Shown piece after piece: positions 33,477 to 40,906 of a stretch of DNA of 64,000 nt; positions within the stretch are counted from its first letter, which is position 1; each line of letters starts with the position of its first letter. Below the pieces are notes generated by a model. It was not told where the DNA came from. It saw only the letters and a program-made list of their open reading frames with translations, and ran no database searches. The stretch is from NCBI GenBank assembly GCA_028279825.1, contig JANQNA010000003.1:94518-158517 (forward strand), read 5' to 3'. This DNA is from an archaeon (GTDB taxonomy: Archaea; Aenigmatarchaeota; Aenigmatarchaeia; GW2011-AR5). The position numbers and the translations under genes are program-made.

Positions 33477-34089
33477 AGAATTGTAAATATAGATCAAAAA
33501 TATCTTTTTCTTTTTTGTTTAATTTGTTATTATTTATGTAAATATGTGGAACAAAACTCATTGCTAAATCCATAAAAGTATATTTTCTCTTTTGCTTTTG
33601 ATAAAAAACTAGTTTATTCGTACCGATGATAATATGTTTTTTACCTGATAACATACACGAACTTACCATATCATCTTTTATTTTTGAAACATATTTTTTA
33701 TTGAAGTAATCATTTCTCCATGTGGGGGAAACGGAGATTTCTTTAATGACGTCTTTAAAGTGTTTTCTTAGGGTTTCAATTATTTCTTCGATCACACCTT
33801 CTTTTATAAACCCTATTTGAGTGTTTGCAGTGATGCCAAGTTTAACAATTGGATCCAGATTATAATCATAAATAACTGTATATCTTTTTCCAGTTTTTGG
33901 TATTTTATATCGCTTAATAAGTTTTGCAGAGGACATCTGTTTAAGGTATTGATTAACTACAGGTTGTTTGAATCCCGTGTCTTCAGAAATGTCATGCTCC
34001 GTTTTCTTTCCACTAGCTACAGACAAAAATACTTGCAACATACTGTTACTTTTCCATATATCCTTGATTTTTTCCATTACAGACACCAT
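33457..34089 (-). CDS. Winged-helix transcriptional regulator, probably autoregulated
   Basis: The N-terminal domain has an ArsR/MarR-like winged helix (KKTEHDISEDTGFKQPVVNQYLKQMSSAKLIKRYKI). The C-terminal 120 residues contain no known motif. ATG 34089 is chosen because the longer frame would run through a palindrome and promoter. That palindrome (34093-34114) lies 3 bp before the start codon, suggesting autorepression. Confidence 0.75.
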   Translation of the reverse strand: MVSVMEKIKDIWKSNSMLQVFLSVASGKKTEHDISEDTGFKQPVVNQYLKQMSSAKLIKRYKIPKTGKRYTVIYDYNLDPIVKLGITANTQIGFIKEGVIEEIIETLRKHFKDVIKEISVSPTWRNDYFNKKYVSKIKDDMVSSCMLSGKKHIIIGTNKLVFYQKQKRKYTFMDLAMSFVPHIYINNNKLNKKEKDIFDLYLQFFMISFF

Positions 34090-34092
34090 TAT

Positions 34093-34114
34093 AGGTAATA
34101 ACCTATTATTACCT
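34093..34114. promoter_or_regulatory. Operator-like palindrome before the winged-helix regulator
   Basis: AGGTAATA-ACCTAT-TATTACCT has perfect 8-bp arms and sits between a TATA-like TATATAGATATATA (34114-34129) and the regulator start. Its position at the transcription start suits repression of the regulator gene and perhaps of the divergent operon starting at 34152. Confidence 0.65.
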
Positions 34115-34151
34115 ATATAGATATATAAGATTATCATTCATATGTTTCATT

Positions 34152-34280
34152 ATGTCAGTAAAAAGAATTTGTTTGTCAGTAGAAAAGGATTTATTAGAAA
34201 AAATAGATTTGACACGTGAAGATGTTTCAAGAAGTAAATTCATTGCACGAATTCTTCGAAATAAAATTGATGCTCTATGA
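34152..34280 (+). CDS. 42-residue ribbon-helix-helix-like protein
   Basis: MSVKRICLSVEKDLLEKID... has the strand-helix-helix pattern of small CopG/Arc-type DNA-binding proteins (basic-strand start, LTREDVSRSKFIARILRNKI). It is first in a chain of five short plus-strand genes, coupled to the next by ATGA. It probably regulates the element. Confidence 0.68.
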   Translation: MSVKRICLSVEKDLLEKIDLTREDVSRSKFIARILRNKIDAL

Positions 34281-34435
34281 AAAATAATTTAACACTTTAT
34301 CAAATTTTGACGTCTCCCCTTGATAATGAAATTGAGAGATATATGAGACGACAAGGCCTAGGCTGGTATATTTCTCGTCGCAAGAAATTTCAGAGGTATT
34401 TGATTAAGCAGCATGAGGGTGATTCTGGTGTATAA
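34277..34435 (+). CDS. 52-residue basic protein
   Basis: The frame is strongly basic in the middle (RYMRRQGLGWYISRRKKF). The ATG overlaps the previous stop (ATGA), and its own end overlaps the next frame by 8 bp. Function unknown; the tight coupling is the best evidence that it is a gene. Confidence 0.55.
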   Translation: MKNNLTLYQILTSPLDNEIERYMRRQGLGWYISRRKKFQRYLIKQHEGDSGV

Positions 34436-34556
34436 GTATGTGTATTTACCATCGACATATCACATTGAATATGGATATACATATAATGTGTACGAAGTTC
34501 CTGTTAAGGGTTCCCATTGTCAATACACATACACAATAGGAGACGCATTGTCATGA
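34428..34556 (+). CDS. 42-residue tyrosine-rich protein
   Basis: The frame starts at GTG 34428, inside the previous gene's end, and ends at TGA 34554-34556, overlapping the next ATG by 4 bp. It is rich in Tyr (YHIEYGYTYNVYEV). Its exact fit between neighbours with overlaps on both sides supports it. No family known. Confidence 0.5.
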   Translation: MYKYVYLPSTYHIEYGYTYNVYEVPVKGSHCQYTYTIGDALS

Positions 34557-34810
34557 AGCATCGAATAAATATATTGGTCGATTATCAAAATTGGAGAGAT
34601 TTTGTAAAACTCAATGGAAAGGGTGGGCTAAGTAGATTCGTTGATGAGAAAATATCTGAATATCTAGAAAAAATGCGTTTGCGATGGTGGATTGTATGTC
34701 CCGAATGTAAGCAAAAGGTCCACATACGAATAGTTCTTAATAATGGTGGTCATTGTGATAAAAACAATTGCAAAGGCGTTATAGCAGAAAAAATCAACGG
34801 GGTGAGTTGA
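34553..34810 (+). CDS. Ribbon-helix-helix-like N-terminus plus zinc ribbon
   Basis: The N-terminal half resembles a CopG-type DNA-binding fold (RINILVDYQNWRDFVKL...SRFVDEKISEYLEKM). The C-terminal half has CPECKQKVHI...CDKNNCKG, a zinc-ribbon-like Cys set. Start at 34553 by ATGA coupling. It is a likely DNA-binding element protein. Confidence 0.65.
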   Translation: MKHRINILVDYQNWRDFVKLNGKGGLSRFVDEKISEYLEKMRLRWWIVCPECKQKVHIRIVLNNGGHCDKNNCKGVIAEKINGVS

Positions 34811-34811
34811 A

Positions 34812-35078
34812 ATGGAAGTATTTGAGGAGAGAACATCATTGCTAAAACTGGATGGTCTTACACCAGCAGAATTAGGCTTTATTTGCTACGCTATTCAAAA
34901 GGCCATGATAGATGCCAAAAAGGAAGATATTCTATACATAGATGCGGATATCAATTGTCCTTTTTATCTATCGTTTGAGGAAGCTAAGGCACTTCTTGAG
35001 AAAATAAAAAAGGTGTGTATACGGGATGAAATGCGTTTTGCTATGGGTGTGGACCCAGAAATAGCAAAGATAGCTTAG
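34812..35078 (+). CDS. Hypothetical element protein
   Basis: The 88-residue, mostly helical, acidic protein begins 1 bp after the previous stop. LTPAELGFICYAIQKAMIDA and LSFEEAKALLEKIKKV suggest two helical hairpins. No family recognised. Confidence 0.5.
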   Translation: MEVFEERTSLLKLDGLTPAELGFICYAIQKAMIDAKKEDILYIDADINCPFYLSFEEAKALLEKIKKVCIRDEMRFAMGVDPEIAKIA

Positions 35079-35145
35079 CTTTGTTCTGGAAAAACCATCG
35101 AAAACATAACAATTCTCCATATTTTTTCGGTAATTTATGATATTC

Positions 35146-35766
35146 ATGGGAAAGTTGACTGTAGAGGACTGTAAAATATTATCAGTCAGGGAAGTTTTGA
35201 AGGGGGTAACAAATCCAGAGACCATTAGAGATAGAGATCTAGTGGAATATGTCACTATCGTGGTGGGAATAAACGGATGGGATGGCAAATTCGACCAGAG
35301 AATAGGATTTGTACAAACACCAACTCAATTTAATGGATTCAGAGTCTGGTTTAAATGTCCGCATTGCACTACAAAGGTAAATAAAATTTATTCGCCTCAG
35401 GGAAGATATCCATTCGCATGCCGTAAATGTTATAGATTAGACTATGAACTGCATCTTAAGGGCAAAACTAAGAGATATTCAGCCATAAAATGTCGGAAAG
35501 CAGAAGAAAAATATTTCAAAACACATGGTAATTCAAAGAAATATGAAAAAAGACGTAATGAATGGCTTTTTTGGCGGAAAAAGAGGGATATTTATCTTAT
35601 AGAAATGTGTATGAAAACAAGTCGGGAATTTGAAAAAATTACCTCACGCCACAATATTGGAGATATAAAAGATGATTGCTATCAGAACTTTAATCCCAAA
35701 AGAAGAGAAAGAAGGCACCATCCAGCTAAGCTAATTGGTATGTGCTCAAAGCTTGGGTGGTGGTGA
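35146..35766 (+). CDS. Zinc-ribbon protein of mobile-element type
   Basis: The 206-residue protein (MGKL start) has a central zinc ribbon (FKCPHC...FACRKCYRLDY) followed by a long basic helical region. Proteins with this ribbon recur in integrated elements, but their function is not known to me. A nucleic-acid-binding role fits the charge. Confidence 0.6.
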   Translation: MGKLTVEDCKILSVREVLKGVTNPETIRDRDLVEYVTIVVGINGWDGKFDQRIGFVQTPTQFNGFRVWFKCPHCTTKVNKIYSPQGRYPFACRKCYRLDYELHLKGKTKRYSAIKCRKAEEKYFKTHGNSKKYEKRRNEWLFWRKKRDIYLIEMCMKTSREFEKITSRHNIGDIKDDCYQNFNPKRRERRHHPAKLIGMCSKLGWW

Positions 35767-35793
35767 GTGCATCCATTTTTGTCATAAAGAGAA

Positions 35794-36117
35794 TTAATTG
35801 TTATCTTTGGGCGATATTTTTTCAAGACTTATTTTCAGTTCTTTTGCCTTGTCAAGAATTTGTTCACGTTTTGTAGCATCGGTCAACCTATAACGTTTCT
35901 CTTTGAAACCACTACCTTTTCCAGATAGACCTTCCTCTACCAATCCCATAACTATCATTTCGCGCAACACTTTCTGTAGACCGCCGTCCGTGAGTCCAGC
36001 AGCCTCTTTAAGATCAGTCCACCTCTTTGGTCCAGACTCAAGTGCCTCTAATACAGAGTAAGTGCTATCGCGCATAAGTATCGCCACAGATTTCCATTCC
36101 TTAGGAGCATAACGCAT
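35794..36117 (-). CDS. Winged-helix regulator, HxlR/ArsR-like
   Basis: The 107-residue protein has a clear winged-helix pattern: LEALESGPKRWTDLKEAAGLTDGGLQKVLREM, then a beta wing around KRYRLTDATKREQ. It faces the divergent lipoprotein gene across a 102-bp spacer with two inverted repeats, so it may control both genes. Confidence 0.75.
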   Translation of the reverse strand: MRYAPKEWKSVAILMRDSTYSVLEALESGPKRWTDLKEAAGLTDGGLQKVLREMIVMGLVEEGLSGKGSGFKEKRYRLTDATKREQILDKAKELKISLEKISPKDNN

Positions 36118-36219
36118 TATAGGTTATTGCAATATCTAACTTATAAGATATATACACTCTATTAGAATATAAAATATCTAATAGATAGTTATATAAAGGT
36201 ACGAGTTAATAAACTATTT
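36118..36219. promoter_or_regulatory. Divergent promoter region with two inverted repeats
   Basis: Between the HxlR-like regulator and the lipoprotein gene lie ATATCT-N8-AGATAT and TCTATTAG-N12-CTAATAGA, both containing the ATCTAA-type sequence in repeated form. TATATAAAGG just before 36200 is a good TATA box for the lipoprotein gene, about 25 bp before its ATG, implying a nearly leaderless mRNA. Confidence 0.55.
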
Positions 36220-36771
36220 ATGAAAAATAGATGGACAGCAACTATCATAGTTGCTATAATCTTAATTGTTGGATGTACTTCAAACGATACAACCTCAGGT
36301 AGTACAGAAATAAATAAAATAGTAGCACAGTCCCAGGCTGAAATAAATTGTCCTTTCTTGAACAAAAACATTGTATTACAAAGCACGCGCATACCCGAAA
36401 AAGATACACTTTGGACATGGCACGATTACGGTAACTATAAGCCTGAGTTTAGTAAATATAGATTTGGCATATCATGTTCAATGGGAAATGAGGCAGGCGA
36501 AAACAAGAATTATTTTTACTGCAAATTTGACACAGGATGTGTAGAAGTTACTGAGAAAGATGTAATAAAAGGCTACCTGAGAACTTACGCTAAAGCTGGT
36601 TATAAAGTCACCGATTCTATGATTGATCACGTGAATGAATACGGATCTGATTCAACTGGTCGAGTGAATTTAACATCGTACAACATAAGTGCTGAAATGA
36701 TGGAATGTGTTTCAAATCAAAAAGAAAATAATGACATTGTAGACTGTCATAAATATGAGCCTCCATTTTAG
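36220..36771 (+). CDS. Lipoprotein, element-encoded
   Basis: Signal peptide with lipobox LIVGC. The mature 165 residues contain six cysteines and glycosylation sequons, typical of an exported disulfide-bonded protein. Unknown family. It may be a surface-exclusion or host-interaction protein of the element. Confidence 0.65.
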   Translation: MKNRWTATIIVAIILIVGCTSNDTTSGSTEINKIVAQSQAEINCPFLNKNIVLQSTRIPEKDTLWTWHDYGNYKPEFSKYRFGISCSMGNEAGENKNYFYCKFDTGCVEVTEKDVIKGYLRTYAKAGYKVTDSMIDHVNEYGSDSTGRVNLTSYNISAEMMECVSNQKENNDIVDCHKYEPPF

Positions 36772-36881
36772 ATATATCACCTTCTGAAAAACTAAGAAAT
36801 TTTATTGACGGAAGAAGCAATGAAAATACTCCCAAAAGATAATAGAATTAATTTAAAAAAATTTGTTATATAAATCTTATA

Positions 36882-37601
36882 ATGTCAAATACATTTTTTA
36901 AAAATATTGTATTAGTTTTATTAATTTTATCTGTTTTTTTTGTTGCTGGGTGTACAAATCCTAAAAATTTGAATACGGATACAGTTAACGAAAACATAAA
37001 GAAAATTAATGACTCTGTGGTTGAAATATGGGGTTGCCAAGTTCCAATAGAGAGAAATCCCATCTGTGAATTAAGTCCAGGATTTTCTTTTAATGATAGA
37101 GGCAATATAATGACCACATATCATACAATAAAAAACAATCCTTATAGGTATATAGTTTTTTCTAATGGCACAAGACAAGCAGTACCTGAAACAAGTTCAT
37201 TGTATGCTTTTAGTGAATACCAAGATTTAGCTTTTTTAATTATTGATACAGATGTTCCAAAGGTGATTTTTGAAAATTTTACAATAAGTGAAAGTGATAT
37301 GCGTAATAATTCAGTAGGCTTCATAGGGTTCCCTAATGGCGTTAAAATAAAGACTTTAGCTGTAGGAAAAATTAGTGACATAGTTAGGGATTCTGAATAT
37401 TTGTTTACTGTTTTTAAGATAGAGGGATCAGTTTATTCGGGTAACAGTGGAAGTCCCGTGTTTTTAATGGATACAGGTAAAGTGATAGGTGTTTTGGTTA
37501 AAGGTGATCATAAAACAAATCTTACAGGTTTTGCTATACCTCTTGACAGAACATACTTGGATGAATTTGATAAATCCTTGAACAGTGTAGATTCCAGGTA
37601 A
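36882..37601 (+). CDS. Trypsin-like serine protease lipoprotein
   Basis: Lipobox VAGC places Cys24 as the lipidated residue. The chymotrypsin-fold triad is visible: His81 (TTYHT), Asp115 (YQDLAFL), and Ser189 in GNSGSP. There is no PDZ domain, and the length (239) suits a single protease domain. TTATATAAA lies about 15 bp before the ATG. It would act outside the cell at the membrane. Confidence 0.85.
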   Translation: MSNTFFKNIVLVLLILSVFFVAGCTNPKNLNTDTVNENIKKINDSVVEIWGCQVPIERNPICELSPGFSFNDRGNIMTTYHTIKNNPYRYIVFSNGTRQAVPETSSLYAFSEYQDLAFLIIDTDVPKVIFENFTISESDMRNNSVGFIGFPNGVKIKTLAVGKISDIVRDSEYLFTVFKIEGSVYSGNSGSPVFLMDTGKVIGVLVKGDHKTNLTGFAIPLDRTYLDEFDKSLNSVDSR

Positions 37602-37656
37602 GCATACAAAAACTAATTATTGAACAAATTTATAAACTTCAAGTCTAATAATCTTT

Positions 37657-37745
37657 AGGGCACATGGTGCCGAGTCGGAGTCTAAGGCCCCGAAAGGGTT
37701 CGGTCGTTTGGCCGCCGAAGGCAAAGAACACTTGGGACGTGCCCT
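37657..37745 (+). ncRNA. Structured RNA directly before the RNase HIII-PIN gene
   Basis: A 7-bp closing helix AGGGCAC/GTGCCCT (37657-37663 with 37739-37745) encloses hairpin CCGAA-AGGG-TTCGG (37690-37703) and hairpin TTTGGCC-GCCGAA-GGCAAA (about 37707-37724). A TTTATAAA box lies about 25 bp upstream, matching an RNA starting at the helix. It resembles a tRNA in having a 7-bp end helix but lacks a T loop. It ends 9 bp before the next ATG, so it could be a separate RNA, a leader element, or both. Confidence 0.6.
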
Positions 37746-37754
37746 ATCTTAATT

Positions 37755-39236
37755 ATGAGTTCAAATATAGTATTCCGCTGTAAAACTTCTGATGATTTCA
37801 AAATATTTAAAAAAGAAGTGTCAGATGAGTTTGATATAGAAGACAAGGAAACCAAGGAAAGTTTTGTTTCTAACAGATTTATTCTTACAGGTTTGAAGAT
37901 AACGATTACATACTATATGAGCGGTAAGGTAATGATACAGGGTAGTCCAGATATTGCTGAAATTGAAAAACTTGTTAATATCGCGAAAAGACGTTTTAAG
38001 TTTGATACACCCAGATTGTTCAAGAAGTCAATAAAAGATATATCAGAAATCAACAAGAAATATTTTATTGGACTTGATGAGTCAGGTGTTGGAGAAACTT
38101 TTGGTTGTATGTACCTTGGTATTGCTATAATAAAAAAAGAAGATCTTCTCGAAGCCCATAAAATATTTCGGCCACAGGATGTAAAACAATTCGATGTAAA
38201 AACTGTAATAGACCTTAATATAAAATCGAATAAATTCTTTGAGAAAAATCTTAAGAGATACAATGCAAGAGATATTGACACTTCGAACAAAATATTACTT
38301 CTTGACAGGGGGTATGAAGAGCTTCTGTTGAAATATAAAAACTTGATACCCGATTCTTGTATTATTCTTGATGACTACGGAATTGGAACAGTTTTTAAAA
38401 ACTTTATAAAGAAATGGGAAAAGGCAGGAGCGATATTCATATTACGTCATAAGGCCGATAGTATTTATTTACCACCGATGGCAGCCTCTATTATTGCCAG
38501 GAAATCAAGAAATACAGAAATTAAGACGCTTACATCAAAATATTCAATTATAGATCCAAAAACAGGGGAAAAGATAGAACTCACAACAGGTAGTCCGTCA
38601 AACCCATTAACAGAAAAATGGCTTATAGCATATCGTAGAGCCAATCCATACTCAGATTTCCCATTTTTCGTAAGAAATAAATGGAAAAATGTACAGGAAA
38701 TAGAAAAAAGGTTTCCGAAAAAAAGCATATCCCATGTCTTTAGCTGTCAAAAATGTGGAAATGGTCTTGGTAAAGTATACATAAGATATGACAAAATTAA
38801 GGACAGCACCGAGATTCAATGTCCGACTTGTGGTGAACAAGTTAATCCAATTTTCTTCAAAAAGAATTTCTCGTACGGAACAATAGTTATGGATACAAGT
38901 TCTCTAATAACAAGGATAGTATCAAAAGACTTACGAACAACAAAAATATTTGAAAACATGAAATTTATTATACCTTCTTGTGTATATGAAGAGATTGACA
39001 CAAAACAACCTGATAAAAAGAAAGGCGCTGAAAATGAAATAAGTTTTCTCAAAGAGTGTCAAACAAAAGGTATTATAGAGTTAGAGGATGTTGATGTAGA
39101 TATATTATCTGGTTTATCAAAAGACAAGAAAATTATAGAAGTTGCGAGACAACATAAAGCATCACTGATAACGTATGATAGAACTCAAAATTTATGGTCA
39201 TCAATAAGATCTTTTGTATTTTATATAGTCAACTAA
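37755..39236 (+). CDS. RNase HIII - zinc ribbon - PIN nuclease fusion
   Basis: Residues 1-85 form a TBP-like substrate domain as in RNase HIII (YYMSGKVMIQG). Residues 100-310 are the RNase H catalytic domain: Asp108-Glu109 (GLDESGVGE), Asp206/207 (ILDDYG) and Asp235 (HKADSIYLPPMAASIIAR) fill the four acidic positions. Next is a zinc ribbon (C331, C334, C356, C359), then a PIN domain (Asp380 in VMDTSS, the YEEID acid, Asp457, Asp475 in TYDRTQ). Both nucleases look intact. I know no described protein with this order. It overlaps the integrase gene end by 4 bp. Confidence 0.8.
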   Translation: MSSNIVFRCKTSDDFKIFKKEVSDEFDIEDKETKESFVSNRFILTGLKITITYYMSGKVMIQGSPDIAEIEKLVNIAKRRFKFDTPRLFKKSIKDISEINKKYFIGLDESGVGETFGCMYLGIAIIKKEDLLEAHKIFRPQDVKQFDVKTVIDLNIKSNKFFEKNLKRYNARDIDTSNKILLLDRGYEELLLKYKNLIPDSCIILDDYGIGTVFKNFIKKWEKAGAIFILRHKADSIYLPPMAASIIARKSRNTEIKTLTSKYSIIDPKTGEKIELTTGSPSNPLTEKWLIAYRRANPYSDFPFFVRNKWKNVQEIEKRFPKKSISHVFSCQKCGNGLGKVYIRYDKIKDSTEIQCPTCGEQVNPIFFKKNFSYGTIVMDTSSLITRIVSKDLRTTKIFENMKFIIPSCVYEEIDTKQPDKKKGAENEISFLKECQTKGIIELEDVDVDILSGLSKDKKIIEVARQHKASLITYDRTQNLWSSIRSFVFYIVN

Positions 39237-40444
39237 TTAGAATCAGTTTTAATATTCTTCTTATACTCCCTTAATATTTCTTTATCGGTCTTTGTAAGTA
39301 ACTCTGGGGCTTTTGCCAAAATGTTCTGAAGGAGAGTGTTGACATTTATTGCAGTTTCCAATGAAAGTATTGAACCACACGAGTTGCAGAACTTGGATCC
39401 AGGACTATTTCTCTGTTTACATGTTCTGCATACTTGTATTGTTGTTTTCACTTGATACTTATTTTCAATATCAATACCGTTCATGCGTTTTATTGCGTCT
39501 TCTGTATCGCGCGCAGACATATGAACATATACACTTGGCATGTCTGATCCACCTGACCATCCATAATAGGTCTTCATCTGCGCCTCTGTTAGGAATTTAG
39601 CAGCTCTTGTGGCGGAGCTGTGCCTGAATAGGTGTGGATGAATACGTTTCTTGATACCAGCTCTCGTGGCAAGTAATTTTAACACCTTATTCGCACCAGC
39701 ATATGTAAGCTGGTCATATCCTCTGTTACCTTCTATCCTGTTGTGTTTTGTAAGGAAAAGGAAACTATCGGGATTGCTCTTTTTAGGATGAATATCCAAA
39801 TACGTTGCCAATATTGGAACACTTGCTATAATCGTAACACGTCTCATGCCTGTTTTACCATTCAGCATAACAAATCCAATGTTATCTTGGAATACTATGT
39901 GCTTTATTTTGGTGTTTAGAATTTCTCCTATACGCGCACCTGATTCGTATAACAATAAGGTAAATGCCTTGTCCCTTGGGTTATCCGCAGCCTCTAACAT
40001 CTTTTCAAGTTCTTCTTCTGTTATTAGATCATCAGGGAGTTTGTTATTAGATTTCTTTTCTGTTGTTTCAATCCAGGAGACAACACCTGGGTAGTGACCC
40101 TTTTCTTCTATATTAAAGAGCCACTTATAGAATTTCTTCAATGCAATGTTGTGATTATTCTTTGTTTTACTTGTCCATTTTTGTGATTCAATCAGACTCT
40201 TTAACTTGACTATATCACTTTTCTGTGCTGCAGTAAATTTCTTCTTTAGATGAGATGCAATAAACCATATAGAATAAAGATCTTTTGTTATTGTAGCTGG
40301 TTTCAACCCACGCGCCTTGCACAATTCAGTAAATTCTGCTATTTTCTTTCTGTTGAATGAAGATATAGTTTTGTCAGTTTGGATTTTCTTTTCTATGTGT
40401 TTCAATCGTTCGTCAAACTTGTGTATATCTCTGGTCTCGTCCAT
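39233..40444 (-). CDS. Tyrosine recombinase / integrase with C-terminal zinc ribbon
   Basis: All catalytic residues are present: Arg171 (ESGARIGEI), Lys197 (NGKTGMRR), His271-x-x-Arg274 (HPHLFRH), and nucleophile Tyr306 (MPSVYVHMS). An N-terminal SAM-like core-binding domain precedes them. A C-terminal zinc ribbon (CRTC...CNSC, residues 339-356) is common in archaeal integrases of this type. It ends the element 48 bp from tRNA-Val, its likely target. Confidence 0.93.
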   Translation of the reverse strand: MDETRDIHKFDERLKHIEKKIQTDKTISSFNRKKIAEFTELCKARGLKPATITKDLYSIWFIASHLKKKFTAAQKSDIVKLKSLIESQKWTSKTKNNHNIALKKFYKWLFNIEEKGHYPGVVSWIETTEKKSNNKLPDDLITEEELEKMLEAADNPRDKAFTLLLYESGARIGEILNTKIKHIVFQDNIGFVMLNGKTGMRRVTIIASVPILATYLDIHPKKSNPDSFLFLTKHNRIEGNRGYDQLTYAGANKVLKLLATRAGIKKRIHPHLFRHSSATRAAKFLTEAQMKTYYGWSGGSDMPSVYVHMSARDTEDAIKRMNGIDIENKYQVKTTIQVCRTCKQRNSPGSKFCNSCGSILSLETAINVNTLLQNILAKAPELLTKTDKEILREYKKNIKTDSN

Positions 40445-40490
40445 ATTTCATATTTATGGGGCGTTATATATAAACTTCACCTGAGGTTAA

Positions 40491-40502
40491 ATGGGTCCAG
40501 CA
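40491..40502 (+). repeat. Putative attachment-site copy (right end, tRNA-Val 3' end)
   Basis: ATGGGTCCAGCA covers the tRNA-Val discriminator, the 3' acceptor strand and adjoining bases (written on the plus strand), and equals 28979-28990. It lies between the integrase and the body of the tRNA. Confidence 0.6.
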
Positions 40503-40603
40503 GGAATCGAACCTGCAGTCTCATCCACGTCAAGGACACGTCATACCATTTTCCCAACCTTCCGCTTTTAAAGTCATGGAAAGGTTGTCTAGACCATGGA
40601 CCC
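40492..40603 (-). tRNA. tRNA-Val(GAC) with D-loop intron; integration target
   Basis: On the minus strand the acceptor GGGTCCA pairs with TGGACCC, and anticodon loop TTGACGT gives GAC. The T-arm is GCAGG-TTCGATT-CCTGC and the discriminator is A. The D loop, which should run AG-GG-TAT, is interrupted by about 41 nt (40548-40588) whose ends pair (CAACCTTTCC with GGAAGGTTG, one bulge). No intron is needed at 37/38. Its 3' end is the proposed attachment site of the neighbouring element. Confidence 0.88.
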
Positions 40604-40613
40604 ACTGGTGTAT

Positions 40614-40632
40614 GAAGTACCGGAGATACTTC
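40614..40632. promoter_or_regulatory. Inverted repeat 10 nt before tRNA-Val(GAC)
   Basis: GAAGTA-N7-TACTTC forms a 6-bp-arm inverted repeat ending 10 nt upstream of the tRNA-Val 5' end (minus strand). This is the same distance as the repeats before both tRNA-Ser genes, though the arms differ in sequence. Confidence 0.45.
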
Positions 40633-40664
40633 TGTCTTATCTTCTGTTTTCTAGAAAAGCTTTT

Positions 40665-40886
40665 TTAAAGCAAACTGTCGAAATAGTCTTCTCCGTCGTC
40701 CGTTATTTTATATAAAACTTTTCCGTCACCGCTGTAGTTCCTGCACCTTCTCACCATATCTTCACGTAATAAAGAATTAAAGGCTCTTCGATAATCACGT
40801 AACAAGCTAAAATCATCCTGACAGATTGCACGCCTAAATCTTAAATTCCCTAATATAACAAACTTGGTCCCTGACAATGCACTCAT
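40665..40886 (-). CDS. Winged-helix-like small protein
   Basis: The 73-residue protein has a helix-turn-wing pattern (YRRAFNSLLREDMVRRC... VLYKITDDGEDYFDSLL) as in small archaeal winged-helix proteins. It ends about 60 bp before tRNA-Val. Function unknown. Confidence 0.6.
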   Translation of the reverse strand: MSALSGTKFVILGNLRFRRAICQDDFSLLRDYRRAFNSLLREDMVRRCRNYSGDGKVLYKITDDGEDYFDSLL

Positions 40887-40906
40887 AGAATGGAAGTATG
40901 AGAAAT

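Larger units (their letters stand above)
28979..40502. mobile_element. Integrated element at tRNA-Val(GAC), about 11.5 kb
   Basis: The same 12 bases, ATGGGTCCAGCA, lie at 28979-28990 and at 40491-40502, in the same orientation; the second copy is the 3' end of tRNA-Val. A tyrosine integrase ends the element next to the tRNA. The interior is visibly more AT-rich than the flanks and has mostly short, unfamiliar, overlapping genes and several regulators. No replication initiator or virion protein is recognised, so plasmid-like versus viral origin is open. The left boundary depends on one short repeat. Confidence 0.68.

Noticed and set aside
37657-37745. Calling this RNA a tRNA because of its 7-bp end helix and GCCGAGTC..GG D-arm-like segment
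   Set aside because: No T-loop sequence or T stem can be placed before the 3' strand, even allowing a T-loop intron, and no anticodon loop with U33 is found.
28979-40502. CRISPR array or known defence operon in the element
   Set aside because: No regularly spaced repeats and no Cas, restriction-methylation or Argonaute motifs were seen.
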